A stretch of 64,000 nt of DNA from Eubacteriales Family XIII. Incertae Sedis bacterium (GTDB lineage: Bacteria > Bacillota > Clostridia > Peptostreptococcales > Anaerovoracaceae): contig JAISTX010000039.1 in assembly GCA_031272365.1 (NCBI GenBank), positions 1-64,000 of the forward strand, in the 5' to 3' direction. The notes under the pieces were generated by a model. That model did no database searches. It saw nothing but the letters and a program-made list of their open reading frames with translations, and was not told the origin of the DNA. The position numbers were made by a program, and so were the translations under genes. The number at the start of each line of letters is the position of its first letter. The first letter of the stretch is position 1. Positions 45,114 through 53,383 of this stretch are shown here, one piece after another.

Positions 45114-47699
45114 TTAACCATACAGGTGGTTGATGATCAGGATGAAGTCCGCAAGGTCGATCACCCCGTCCTCGTTGACGTCGATGCCGCGTTCGGCCAC
45201 CGTGCCCCACGCATCGCCGCCCGCTTCCTCGCTCGCGCGGTAGTACTGCTGCGCGAAGGCCAGGTCCGCGAGGCTTACCTTCCCGTCCCGGTTGAAGTCC
45301 CATGCGTCAAAGCGGATGTCCGTGGCTACGGTCGCCGCGTCCCCTTCCGGCACGAGGACATCCACGTCCTGCTCCGGCGTCGCGCCGGTGGCGGACTTCA
45401 GCGTCACCCGCGCTTCGCCGGCCGTTTGCGCCTTGAAATGGAGCGTCAGCACATCCTGCGCCGCTTCGATGCCCGTGGGCTTGGACGCGCCGAGCACGAT
45501 CTTCTTCGGCGTGCCGTCCGCGTTCTTCAGGACGGTCACGTAGTCGAAGGCCGTCCCGGCCACTTCGGCACCTGTAAATTCCAGATTGCCCGAGTATTCG
45601 ATGTCGGGGATGAGTGTCCGTATGTCGCCCAGATCCGCCGCTTTGACGGTATAGTCGATCGTCGCCCCCGCCGCACTTTCTGCGGGACCCGTGAGGGAGA
45701 GCGCCGGCTTCGCCGTCGCCGCGATCACGTCCAAATAGTACACCTGGTTGTCGAAACCCGCCGACACGAGCGTCAGCACATAGCTGCCCCCGGCCTTGAA
45801 CACGTCCGCGGCGAGGTTGATGGCGTATGTGCCGTCGTCCCCTTTGGCCAGGGCCGCGCCGGCCGCCACCGCCGCGCCGCCGTCTTCGGCGATGGTGCTG
45901 TACCCGCTCCGGCCGGATGTGACGATGCCCGTCGCGAAGGTGTCGTTGCCGAAGTAGATCTTTGTGCCTTTTTCCACCGTCAGCGGGGCGTCCTGCGTAT
46001 AGCCTTCCGCGTAGGCGGAGCCCGGTGCGCCCTGCTCCTTTAGCAGCTTCACGCGCTCCGTGCTCTTCAGCGTGAAAGTGAGCGTCTTGGAGATCACACT
46101 GTCCGTTTCATACGCGATGCTGTAGCTGCCCGGCCAGGACCCGTCCGCGAACAACGCCTTCTTCAGGCTGAGGGCAGCGGTCCCGCCCGCGCCGGCCTTG
46201 AGGGAATAGGCGGAAGCGGCGACTTCCTCGCCGCCTTTGAGCAGCTTCGCGCCCGAGGCGTAAGCGTCCGCGTCTGTCAGCCCTTTCAGGTTGACGGTGG
46301 CGGGCGTCGCGGCAGACGTGCTGGTGACCGGGATCGTCGTGGCTCCGTCGATGGCGGCCGCGCTGTTGATGTACTCCTTCACGTCGAACGAAAACGTCAC
46401 ATCCTCAAAACCCTGCACGTAGACGACGACCGTCCAGGTGTCCGCCGGGTTGAGGCTCTTGAACCGCTCAAAGCGCGAGGGCGATATGGCCACGTCGAAG
46501 TCCTCGTGCATGCGGTGCGTGAAGAGGTTTAGGTGCGGGAGCAGCGGTTCCGTGTGCCCGTCCGAATCTGCGATCAGCCCGCCGTAAATATTATTCGCAA
46601 AATTGTCCCAGTAGTTTGCGCCGGAGAATTCCTCGCCGAGCGCGGCCGCGTCCCCGAAGGAGAAGCCCGTGACGATGTCGCCCCAGTTGCCGCCGTAGGA
46701 GACGCCCTCGGCCGAGCCGCCGTTGCCGAGCCCGGGGAGGCTGCGGCCCGCGGAGGCGTTTACGATTTCCCGCGCGCCGTAGTTCCCGTCCGTCAGCAGC
46801 GGCAGCGCGGCGTAGAGGCCGAGCGATTCCGCCTCCGTCCCGTCCGCCGCGAGGATTTTGCCGGCGGCGGCGATGTTCACTGTGCGGGCGCCTTCCTGCG
46901 TGAGTTTTGCGAGCACGTTCGACGACTGATCCGTCGCCTTGCCGGCCTGCTCGAGCAGCGAGGCGTTTGCGAGCAGGTCGAAGTCCGCCTTCACGCCGGC
47001 TTCCTTGATGCCGGTGATCGCGGAGGTCGGGTCGGTGTTCGACTGGCGCTCGCCGGTGAGCGTGAGGTTGCCGTCCATCGCAAAGTGCACCGTGTCGCCG
47101 TAGGTGGCCGTCGAGACCGCGTCGACTTTTTCTAGCGCGTCCCCCTCCTCGTACGTGGGCGTGTCGACGCCGCCAACGACATTGCCGCTGCGCGTGCCCT
47201 GCGTCACGAAGAGCGCGGGCGCGGCGACCGTGCCGCCCGGCGCAAATGCCGTGTCCGTCGAGAGCACCCCCGTCGGCTGGATGCTATAATAGAATTCGCT
47301 GAACTTCATCGGTACAGCGGCATAGACGGTATCAGGCGCGGCGCGGCCGGGTTCCGCAAAATGGAGCGTTGTTGCAACCGCTGCTCCGTCCGCGGATTTG
47401 ATCTCGAGCGCCGCCTCCGTCTTCCCCGGGATTTCGATCTTCACGAGCGACCCGTCTTTCAGCACGGGCGTCGCTTCGGCCGGCTCCCCGTCCACTGTGT
47501 AGCTGACATCCCCTGTCAACCCATCAGGGTTTACGATGACATAGTTGACGCTGTAGGATGTGCCGGGGATGGTGACGGTGCTTTCGTCGGCGGTCACGCC
47601 GATCCCCTGCGGCGCGACGGACGCATAGGCCGGCGCGAACGGCGCCATGGCCATCAGTGCGGACGCAAATAGCGTCAAAAACCTTTTTGGTAGTCTCAT
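45114..47699 (-). CDS. Large secreted protein with cohesin-like domain and C-terminal dockerin
   Basis: An 861-residue protein with a signal peptide (about 1-30). A long N-terminal region of beta-rich domains contains a His-rich stretch (HLNLFTHRMHEDFD) and may be distantly related to Tp47-type domains. A cohesin-like domain (about 660-790) and a dockerin at the C-terminus follow; the dockerin has two calcium-loop repeats (DFNRDGKVSLADL and DVNEDGVIDLADF). Start ATG 47699 has AGGAG 6 bases upstream. Its promoter's -10 sits inside the perfect 16-bp palindrome, so it probably belongs to the metal-responsive set. A receptor role for metal, haem or metallophore is a hypothesis only. Confidence 0.6.
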   Translation of the reverse strand: MRLPKRFLTLFASALMAMAPFAPAYASVAPQGIGVTADESTVTIPGTSYSVNYVIVNPDGLTGDVSYTVDGEPAEATPVLKDGSLVKIEIPGKTEAALEIKSADGAAVATTLHFAEPGRAAPDTVYAAVPMKFSEFYYSIQPTGVLSTDTAFAPGGTVAAPALFVTQGTRSGNVVGGVDTPTYEEGDALEKVDAVSTATYGDTVHFAMDGNLTLTGERQSNTDPTSAITGIKEAGVKADFDLLANASLLEQAGKATDQSSNVLAKLTQEGARTVNIAAAGKILAADGTEAESLGLYAALPLLTDGNYGAREIVNASAGRSLPGLGNGGSAEGVSYGGNWGDIVTGFSFGDAAALGEEFSGANYWDNFANNIYGGLIADSDGHTEPLLPHLNLFTHRMHEDFDVAISPSRFERFKSLNPADTWTVVVYVQGFEDVTFSFDVKEYINSAAAIDGATTIPVTSTSAATPATVNLKGLTDADAYASGAKLLKGGEEVAASAYSLKAGAGGTAALSLKKALFADGSWPGSYSIAYETDSVISKTLTFTLKSTERVKLLKEQGAPGSAYAEGYTQDAPLTVEKGTKIYFGNDTFATGIVTSGRSGYSTIAEDGGAAVAAGAALAKGDDGTYAINLAADVFKAGGSYVLTLVSAGFDNQVYYLDVIAATAKPALSLTGPAESAAGATIDYTVKAADLGDIRTLIPDIEYSGNLEFTGAEVAGTAFDYVTVLKNADGTPKKIVLGASKPTGIEAAQDVLTLHFKAQTAGEARVTLKSATGATPEQDVDVLVPEGDAATVATDIRFDAWDFNRDGKVSLADLAFAQQYYRASEEAGGDAWGTVAERGIDVNEDGVIDLADFILIINHLYG

Positions 47700-47759
47700 C
47701 ATGCTCTCCTTTCTTTGTAAGAGATGAAATAACCGAACTGCAATAGATTGTCTGTCGAA

Positions 47760-47775
47760 GTTAGCATATGCTAAC
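47760..47775. promoter_or_regulatory. 16-bp palindromic operator box, copy 1
   Basis: A perfect GTTAGCATATGCTAAC palindrome. On the - strand it contains the -10 (TATGCT, 47763-47768) of a promoter whose -35 TTGACG (47786-47791) is 17 bp upstream. A protein bound here would directly block transcription of the dockerin protein gene. Confidence 0.8.
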
Positions 47776-47807
47776 ATCACAACAGCGTCAATCCCGCAAT
47801 CGGACAT

Positions 47808-48395
47808 TTATTGAGGCGGCCTTCTGTTTGATTGGATGCGAAGCGCGCGGATCTTCGGGAGCGCGCATTTCACGAGGACGCCCGTGAGCACGCCGCTGGC
47901 GGCACCGAGCAGGGCGGGGACCGGCAGCATCGCGAGCAAGGAGGCGTTGTGGATCACGGCGGCGGCCGCGAGGTACTGCCCCACGACATGGAGGGTTGCG
48001 CCGGCCGCGCTGACAGCAACGGGGGCTTTGACCCATTTCAGCAGCAGCCACATCGCCAGGAAGCTGAGCATCGAGCCGGAGAGGCTGTAGAGGAAGGAGG
48101 ACATGCCGCCGGCGAGCGCGGCCATCAATGCGCATTTCAGGAGGGCAAGGCACAGTGACGTGCAAGGCCGGAAGAGGTAGAGCGAGAGGAGGATGACGGC
48201 GTTCGACAGGCCGAGGTGGACGCCCGGCACGGTGAGGCTCAGGGGGATCTGCCGCTCGATATAGCCGACGACGGCGATGATGGCGAGGAAGACGCCGACC
48301 AACGCGACGTCTCTTGCAAGCGGCTTCCCGGGCGCGGGGCGCGCTGCGCTTTCCGTGTGGCCGGTGCGTTCAGCCCGCAACGGTGTCCGCACCAA
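47808..48395 (-). CDS. Gx-family transporter (Hpre_diP_synt_I domain)
   Basis: A 195-residue membrane protein with about five hydrophobic segments. IERQIPLSLTVPGVHLGLSN and the SLSGSML stretch match the Gx transporter family (pfam name Hpre_diP_synt_I). These are ECF-like membrane proteins often encoded beside ApbE and FMN-binding or NusG_II proteins, and they may supply a flavin or quinone precursor. Start TTG 48395 overlaps the apbE gene and has GGAAGG upstream; GTG 48392 is the alternative. Transport substrate unproven. Confidence 0.75.
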   Translation of the reverse strand: MVRTPLRAERTGHTESAARPAPGKPLARDVALVGVFLAIIAVVGYIERQIPLSLTVPGVHLGLSNAVILLSLYLFRPCTSLCLALLKCALMAALAGGMSSFLYSLSGSMLSFLAMWLLLKWVKAPVAVSAAGATLHVVGQYLAAAAVIHNASLLAMLPVPALLGAASGVLTGVLVKCALPKIRALRIQSNRRPPQ

Positions 48396-49746
48396 GGTCC
48401 GCGCCTTCCTCGATTTTGATGACGAGGCTGTGCGGCAGGCAGACGATCATGTCGCCGGCCGCCGCATGCGCGCCCATTTGGACGCAGGTCTGGTTTGCGC
48501 AGTTCGCCTCCGCGACGCGGACGCTGCCGCCCTCGACCAAAATCCTGTTTTCCATCCCGTCCCGCTCGAAGACGTACTCCCGGTCCTGCCCGAGGCGCAG
48601 CGTTTTCACGGGCTCGTTTTCGTAGTACACGACCGCGACGCCCTCTTCCTGCGGAAGCGTGAAGCGGTCGTCCGCGGGGGAGACGACGCCGATCAGCCCA
48701 GCCGTGACGTGGATCGTACCGTCCGCCGTGATGAACACGCCCTCGGCCTCCGGGATGGAGTCGAGCAAGGCCATGCCCCGGTCCAACCCGAGGACGAAGC
48801 AGGCCGTCGACAGGCCGTCCGCCAGCGTGGAGGACGGCGCCACGATGGACACCGACAGCAGATTGCCCTCCACCGGGTAGCCGGTGGCCGGGTCGAGGAT
48901 GTGGTGGTAGATCACACCGCCCTCTTCGAAAAATTTCTGGTACCCGCCCGAAGTCACGACGGCGGCGTCCATGGCCGGCACCGTGCACGCGACCGACCCG
49001 TCGCCCGGGTAAGGCGACGCGATGCCGATCGTATACGCCTCCCCGCCGGGCTTCGCGCCGAGGGCGTATACGTTGCCCCCGAAGTCGAGCAGCGCCGAGG
49101 ACACGCCCTGCCCCCGCAGCGCTTCCGCCGCGCGGTCGCAGGCGTAGCCCTTCGCGATCGCGCCGAGATCCAGCCGCGTCCCCGGGAACGCGAGGCGGAC
49201 CGTCCCGTCCGCACGCAGCTCCACGTTCCCCGCGCCTGCGCCGGGGCGCGCCGCAGCGATCTCTTCCGCGGACGGCAGGCGCGCAAACGCGCCGTCCTCT
49301 TTCCAAAGCTCCGTGAGCCCCCCGATGGCGGGGTCGAACGCGCCGCCGGAGAGCTCCGCAATCCGCAGCGCCTCTTCGAGGATTGCATACGTGCCCTCCG
49401 AAACAGGCACGGCCGCCCCGAAGCCGCTTTCGTTGACGCGGGAAATCTCGCTGTCCGGGCGGTTCACCGACATCGCCTCATCCACTTCCGTGGCCGCGGC
49501 AAACGCTGCTTCGAATGCCGCGCTTCCGGGCTCGGCGCCGCGCCCGTATACCGTGACCGTCACCACGGTGCCGAGCAGGCCGGTCCGCGATTCGGAAACG
49601 GGCGCGGCAGGCGCGGCGGCGGCCTCGGGCTCTTTCACGGCGGCTCGCGAAGCCCCGCTCGGCGCCGCGCAGGCGGCGAGCAGCAGCAGGGCTGTTATTG
49701 CCATGGGCAATAGGGAGGCGGGCGTCGCGGCATTTCGTTTCAACAT
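48370..49746 (-). CDS. apbE: ApbE FAD:protein FMN transferase fused to NusG_II domain
   Basis: A 458-residue lipoprotein. The signal ends in ALLLLAACAAP (Cys lipidation). The ApbE domain (about 50-345) has SVNRPDSEISRVNE, FDPAIGGLTELW, RLDLGAIAKGYACDRA and HHILDPATGYPV; the family covalently attaches FMN to Thr of extracytoplasmic FMN-binding proteins. A C-terminal NusG_II-like domain (about 360-450) has NCANQTCVQMG and CLPHSLVIKI; this domain is often separate from ApbE. The start overlaps the AraC gene by 7 bases. No obvious flavinylation target gene is in the window. Confidence 0.85.
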   Translation of the reverse strand: MLKRNAATPASLLPMAITALLLLAACAAPSGASRAAVKEPEAAAAPAAPVSESRTGLLGTVVTVTVYGRGAEPGSAAFEAAFAAATEVDEAMSVNRPDSEISRVNESGFGAAVPVSEGTYAILEEALRIAELSGGAFDPAIGGLTELWKEDGAFARLPSAEEIAAARPGAGAGNVELRADGTVRLAFPGTRLDLGAIAKGYACDRAAEALRGQGVSSALLDFGGNVYALGAKPGGEAYTIGIASPYPGDGSVACTVPAMDAAVVTSGGYQKFFEEGGVIYHHILDPATGYPVEGNLLSVSIVAPSSTLADGLSTACFVLGLDRGMALLDSIPEAEGVFITADGTIHVTAGLIGVVSPADDRFTLPQEEGVAVVYYENEPVKTLRLGQDREYVFERDGMENRILVEGGSVRVAEANCANQTCVQMGAHAAAGDMIVCLPHSLVIKIEEGADLGADTVAG

Positions 49747-50123
49747 CGCGCCCTTTCCCAAGCGGGGGCTTCCGCGGCCGTCTTGCGGTATTCGCTCGGG
49801 CGGACGCCCGTGACTTTACGGAAGGCGGCGGAAAAGGCGCTGGGCTTCTGGTAGCCGACCATCGCGGCGATGGCGTGCAGCGGGATCTCCGTCTCGCGGA
49901 TCAGGCGCTTGGCCTTCTCGACGCGCGACTGCGAGACGTAGGCGTGGATCGTGCTGCCGCAGACGAGGCGGAAGCAAAATTTCAATTTCGTCGGGCTCAT
50001 GTGGGCGAAGCGCGCCAGCCGCGCGATCGTGACCGGCTCCGCGCAGTTCGACTCGATGTGCGCGCGCAGCGCCTCGATCTGCGCCCTGTCCTCCTGCTTG
50101 ATTTCGTAGCTCTCCCCGTACAA
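49740..50123 (-). CDS. Small AraC-family regulator (HTH only)
   Basis: A 127-residue protein made almost entirely of the AraC/XylS DNA-binding domain: two helix-turn-helix units (ARLARFAHMSPTKLKFCFR and HAIAAMVGYQKPSAFSAAFRKVTG) ending with the RPSEYR signature. No ligand-binding domain. I favour a TTG start at 50123, with GGGAGGG 7 bases upstream; an ATG at 50171 lies inside the palindromic operator and has no ribosome site. Yersiniabactin loci use an AraC protein (YbtA) with ferric siderophore as signal, so this is a candidate activator of the metallophore operon. Confidence 0.8.
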   Translation of the reverse strand: MYGESYEIKQEDRAQIEALRAHIESNCAEPVTIARLARFAHMSPTKLKFCFRLVCGSTIHAYVSQSRVEKAKRLIRETEIPLHAIAAMVGYQKPSAFSAAFRKVTGVRPSEYRKTAAEAPAWERARC

Positions 50124-50163
50124 CCCTCGGCCCTCCCGCTTCTCTGCGAATTGACACTTATTT

Positions 50164-50179
50164 GTTAGCATATGCTAAC
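50164..50179. promoter_or_regulatory. 16-bp palindromic operator box, copy 2
   Basis: A perfect GTTAGCATATGCTAAC palindrome, 11 bp downstream of a TATAAT -10 (- strand, 50191-50196), so it covers the transcription start of the AraC-ApbE-Gx operon. Confidence 0.8.
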
Positions 50180-50190
50180 TACTTGGTTGC

Positions 50191-50196
50191 ATTATA
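50191..50196 (-). promoter_or_regulatory. -10 element of the AraC-ApbE-Gx operon
   Basis: A perfect TATAAT on the - strand, about 70 bases upstream of the preferred AraC start; no good -35 is visible, which would fit a promoter that needs an activator. Confidence 0.5.
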
Positions 50197-50244
50197 GCAC
50201 AGGCTGCCAATCGGGAAAGCCCTATTCGGACTTTTTTTCGTGCT

Positions 50245-51294
50245 CTATGCGTTTGCCTTGCAGCGCTCGATGTACGCCCGCGTCAGCGCCACGCGCGTGC
50301 CGTCGCCCTTGGCGAGGTGCGTGAACCCGGCCTGCCACAGCATCTCGCGGCACGCCGTCACGTCCAGCCCGCGTCCGCGCGCCGTGTCGGCGGCCGTGTC
50401 GCGGGGGTTGACGCCGGTCTCCGCGCAGATGCTGTTGGCCCCGCTGGCGAGGCTGACCGGGTCCGCCTCGTGCACGGGGATCCACGGGTACGGGTCGAGG
50501 GCCATGACGGCCAGCGCGTTGACGGCGACGATCTGAGCGAGCCGGGCGTTCGTGATCTCGTCGGTGAACACGGTGCCCGGGACGGGCGTGCGCTTCATGA
50601 CGCCTGCGGTGTCGAAGCCGCCCGCGATCGTCGCGAAGATATGGTCGACCAGCTCCTCCGGCGTGTGCTCCGTCCCGATCGGCTCGAGGCAGTCCTGAAG
50701 CATCAGCCCCGCGCGCCGCGCCGCCTCGATGGTCTCGCGCCGGCGCGCCGGCGGGATCGCCGTGTACGTCCCCTCCCCGAGCCGGACGACGTGGTAGGCC
50801 CCGTCGGCGCCCGCCGCTTTCAGCTTGACGAAGGTTTCGTAGTCGGTGTCCCCGATGTTTGTGTACAGAAGCGTCTGCGGCGGCGCCGTCTCCCGCGCGA
50901 TCTCCACCGCCCGCAGATAGTAGCCCAGATCGTATTTGTCCATCGTCATGAGCCAGAGGCAGTACAGGTCGCCGTCCTTCGTGAAGTCGTGCACCTTCTG
51001 CCGGATCTCCTCCTCGCCCAGCGTGATCTTCCCCGAAAACCCCGTATGCGTCTTGCCGAACGCGCAAAATTTGCAGTCCGCCTCGCAGGGGTAGAGCTCC
51101 AGCCCGACCTGCCCGAACAGTAGCCCCGTGTTGCCCGTCTTCCCGCGCGCCACGGTGTCGGCGGCGGCCCTGGTCCACGCCGCTTCCGGCGCGTGCTCCG
51201 GGAAACCGAGCAAATAGACGCACTCCTCCCGCCCCGGCGGCGTACCCTCCAGCGCGCGCTCCAAAATCTGCCTGACCCTCTGTTCCATCACCAT
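50245..51294 (-). CDS. Radical SAM enzyme, BioB-like
   Basis: A 349-residue radical SAM protein. CEADCKFCAF supplies the CxxxCxxC ligands of the 4Fe-4S cluster (about residues 65-75). The surrounding sequence, with YTNIGDTDYETFVKLKAAGADGAYHVVRLGEG and the later GANSICAETGVNPRD, resembles the biotin synthase/HydE/PylB-like group. No other biotin gene is nearby, so biotin synthase is not assured. ATG 51294 has AAAGG 4 bases upstream; ATG 51288 is the alternative. The leader is about 220 nt long and holds a 61-bp tandem repeat. Confidence 0.72.
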   Translation of the reverse strand: MVMEQRVRQILERALEGTPPGREECVYLLGFPEHAPEAAWTRAAADTVARGKTGNTGLLFGQVGLELYPCEADCKFCAFGKTHTGFSGKITLGEEEIRQKVHDFTKDGDLYCLWLMTMDKYDLGYYLRAVEIARETAPPQTLLYTNIGDTDYETFVKLKAAGADGAYHVVRLGEGTYTAIPPARRRETIEAARRAGLMLQDCLEPIGTEHTPEELVDHIFATIAGGFDTAGVMKRTPVPGTVFTDEITNARLAQIVAVNALAVMALDPYPWIPVHEADPVSLASGANSICAETGVNPRDTAADTARGRGLDVTACREMLWQAGFTHLAKGDGTRVALTRAYIERCKANA

Positions 51295-51317
51295 GCATCC
51301 TTTCCATATCCGCCCGT

Positions 51318-51465
51318 GCGCAGCGCCACAGCGCCGGCGCAAACCCCGAGCGGCCTCAGCCTTCCCGTTGCCGCAAACGCGCAGCGCCACAGCCCCGGCA
51401 CAAACCCCGAGCGGCCTCAGCCTTCCCGCTGCCGCAAACGCGCAGCGCCACAGCCCCGGCACGCG
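51318..51465. repeat. 61-bp tandem repeat, about 2.4 copies
   Basis: Units starting at 51318, 51379 and 51440 (each begins GCGCAGCGCC) are nearly identical over 61 bp, with the third incomplete. It lies between the promoter and start of the radical SAM gene. The period is not a multiple of three, so it does not encode a repeated peptide. Confidence 0.85.
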
Positions 51466-51517
51466 CACGCCGCCATATTCCGGCTCCCGGCCGGCCCGCA
51501 AGTATTATTATTATTGA

Positions 51518-51546
51518 AGCATACACTGAATATCGAAATATTTCAA
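51518..51546 (-). promoter_or_regulatory. Promoter of the radical SAM gene
   Basis: On the - strand, TTGAAA (51541-51546) and TATGCT (51518-51523) are 17 bp apart in an AT-rich pocket. The transcript would carry the 61-bp repeats in its leader. Confidence 0.5.
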
Positions 51547-51577
51547 TATAATAACCCGCCGCTACGCACAACATTCG

Positions 51578-51658
51578 TCCGATGTAGGACTTGTTGCAAG
51601 GACACCCCCGTTTTCCGGCATTCATAAGGCGATTTCGTGCAACAACCCCCACATCGGA
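51578..51658. repeat. ~80-bp imperfect palindromic element, copy A
   Basis: TCCGATGT (51578-51585) pairs with ACATCGGA (51651-51658) and TTGTTGCA (51591-51598) with TGCAACAA (51638-51645). It shares the outer GTAGGACTTGTTGC and an inner CGTTTT ... AGGCGATT core with copy B at 53274-53354, in the same orientation. One copy lies on each side of the AbiEi/DUF559-type gene. Confidence 0.75.
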
Positions 51659-51701
51659 CACATCTATTGACATTTTCATAGAATTTCGAGAGAATAGTCG
51701 A

Positions 51702-53063
51702 ATGAGGAAGCTGCTGTTTTCATCGAGGAAAAACGACACGGCGCCGCGGAAAGCGCTGCGGGGCGACGCGTACACACGGCTGTTCCGGGGGGCGGCAGTC
51801 GAACGGGCCTGGTGGAAATCCTTGCGGCCGAGCGGCCAGCACGTGGTGCGCGCGGCGGCGCTGGGCGGGCTCCGGCCGGGATGGGTGCTGACAAAGCTGA
51901 GCGCCGCAGCTGTGCTCGGGGCGCAGATCAAAACCTGCCCCTCCGAGATCACGTGCGCGGCGGCACCGGGGAAGGGCCGGGCTTTCACGGAACTGCCCGG
52001 GGTGCGGGCGGGCTTGCTGCCGCCGCACGCCAAGGTCGTCCGGCAGGCCGTCGCGGTCGAGGCGGGCGCGGAAGTGGCCGTCCTGTGCACATCGCCCGCC
52101 TGCACCATGTTCGACGTGGCCGCATCGTGCCCCCTCGACGAGTCCCTCGTCGTCATCAACTCGCTGCTTGCGAAAGCCTCCGCGGACGCGGCGCGGTCGG
52201 AGGCGCTCAAGAAAGAGGCCGATATGCTGAAGGGCCTGCATCCCATCGTGGACGCAAGCAAGCTGGCCCGCCAGGAGTCGTTTGACTATCTTCGCATGTC
52301 CGCTGCGGAGGTCGAAGCGGAAGCCGGGCGGCTCATGCGGGAGAACGGGCGCGCGCTGCGGGCAGGCGGGCGGCAGTTTTGCCGGCAGGGAGCCCGCCGG
52401 GACGAGCTCGCTGCAGGGACCGCCGCCGCGCTGCTGGGCGCAAAGTCGTTCCGGGCATTCCGCTCCCAGGTCGATCGCTACCGGCAGCACGGTTTGAACA
52501 CCAAGACCGCCGCCGGCCTGTACGAGGAATGCCTCGCGCTTGTATGGAAAAACCGCCGGAGATTCGGCGTGCGGCGCGCGCTGCTCGCTTTGCTGTTCGC
52601 GACGGACCAGTGCGAGTCCGCCGCCGAGAGCCTCTCCTGCGCACGGTTTTTCGAACTGGGCTTCTCACAGCCCACGCTGCAAGTCGAGTTCCTCGCGGCG
52701 GACTCCGGAAGGGCGGTCTACCGCGTCGACGGCGCGTGGGATCTGCGGGAGACGCCGCGCGGGAAAGCCCGGGGCCCGTTCCCTGACGCCGTCGTTTTGG
52801 GCGCGCCCGCGCCCCCGGCCTCCAAACAAGCGCTGCTCTTCGAATTTGACGGCGCGGCCAAATACCGAGACCCGGAAATGCTGCGGGGTCGCGACCGGGG
52901 GGATGTCCTGGCCGCCCAAATCCGGCGCGAAGCGGACCTCCGCGAAAAGGGCTACGAAATCGTCCGCGTCATTTGGGGCGACCTCAACCCGCCGGCCGGC
53001 CTCGCGCGGAAACTCAGCCGCTTCGACATCCCGCGGCTCCGGCTTCGGAAGCGGAAGCGCTGA
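51702..53063 (+). CDS. AbiEi/DUF559-type protein with PD-(D/E)XK nuclease-like C-terminus
   Basis: A 453-residue protein. The C-terminal ~150 residues contain FEFDGAAKYRDPEMLRG, READLREKGYEIVRVIWGDL and conserved spacing typical of the DUF559/Vsr-like endonuclease tail found on AbiEi-like proteins. The upstream region has an AbiEi-antitoxin-like middle (LGGLRPGWVLTKLSAA ... LPPHAKVVRQAVAV). A possible role is nuclease-linked defence or a toxin-antitoxin partner, but no toxin gene adjoins it. ATG 51702 has only a weak ribosome site; an earlier in-frame start (51591) lies inside palindromic copy A. The gene stands alone between two copies of the same repeat, suggesting an acquired unit. Confidence 0.55.
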   Translation: MRKLLFSSRKNDTAPRKALRGDAYTRLFRGAAVERAWWKSLRPSGQHVVRAAALGGLRPGWVLTKLSAAAVLGAQIKTCPSEITCAAAPGKGRAFTELPGVRAGLLPPHAKVVRQAVAVEAGAEVAVLCTSPACTMFDVAASCPLDESLVVINSLLAKASADAARSEALKKEADMLKGLHPIVDASKLARQESFDYLRMSAAEVEAEAGRLMRENGRALRAGGRQFCRQGARRDELAAGTAAALLGAKSFRAFRSQVDRYRQHGLNTKTAAGLYEECLALVWKNRRRFGVRRALLALLFATDQCESAAESLSCARFFELGFSQPTLQVEFLAADSGRAVYRVDGAWDLRETPRGKARGPFPDAVVLGAPAPPASKQALLFEFDGAAKYRDPEMLRGRDRGDVLAAQIRREADLREKGYEIVRVIWGDLNPPAGLARKLSRFDIPRLRLRKRKR

Positions 53064-53383
53064 CCCCGCGCCCCGCATTCACCCACCCATTTTCCAACAA
53101 CACACACGCAGAACTGCCAAGGGCTTTGCGCGGAAATGCGCCCATGCACGCACTCCCGCATTGCCAGGCAAATCGGTGGGTGCGCTTCTTTGCGGGGCGC
53201 TTCCCCACCGTGGTGCTTCCCCACCGGCGCGCGCCTTCACGAGGGCGGCAGCCACCGTTTCCGGACTTGGTGCGTCCGGTGTAGGACTTGTTGCGCAAAT
53301 TTCGCCGTTTTTCGAGCGAATCAGGCGATTCTCGGCAACAAGTCCCACAAGCGGCGCATATTATTGAATAATATAACGCTTGC
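53064..53383. other. Intergenic region with repeat copy B, no gene
   Basis: This gap between the DUF559-type gene and the flavodoxin holds a GC-rich stretch with two CTTCCCCACCG copies (about 53200-53225) and the palindromic element copy B. I see no supported coding sequence. Confidence 0.6.
53274..53354. repeat. ~80-bp imperfect palindromic element, copy B
   Basis: GTAGGACTTGTTGC (53281-53294) pairs with GCAACAAGTCCCAC (53335-53348) with one mismatch. The inner sequence CGTTTTTCGAGCGAATCAGGCGAT parallels copy A, though only 14-base arms are compared here. It could fold as a cruciform, a REP-like element or a terminator at the end of the flavodoxin transcript. Confidence 0.75.

Noticed and set aside
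45380-45420. SATGAT in the dockerin protein as an ApbE flavinylation site
   Set aside because: The TGAT core resembles the flavinylation motif, but it lies in a predicted cohesin-like strand and the usual Asp and surrounding FMN-binding domain are absent.
50124-50171. ATG 50171 as the start of the AraC protein
   Set aside because: It lies within the palindromic box and has no ribosome site, while TTG 50123 has GGGAGGG at good spacing and starts the family-like region.
50245-51294. Naming the radical SAM gene bioB outright
   Set aside because: The cluster motif and general similarity fit, but no biotin genes adjoin it and the same fold includes HydE- and PylB-type enzymes.
51318-51465. The 61-bp repeat as a CRISPR array
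   Set aside because: The repeats are contiguous with no unique spacers, and no cas genes are nearby.
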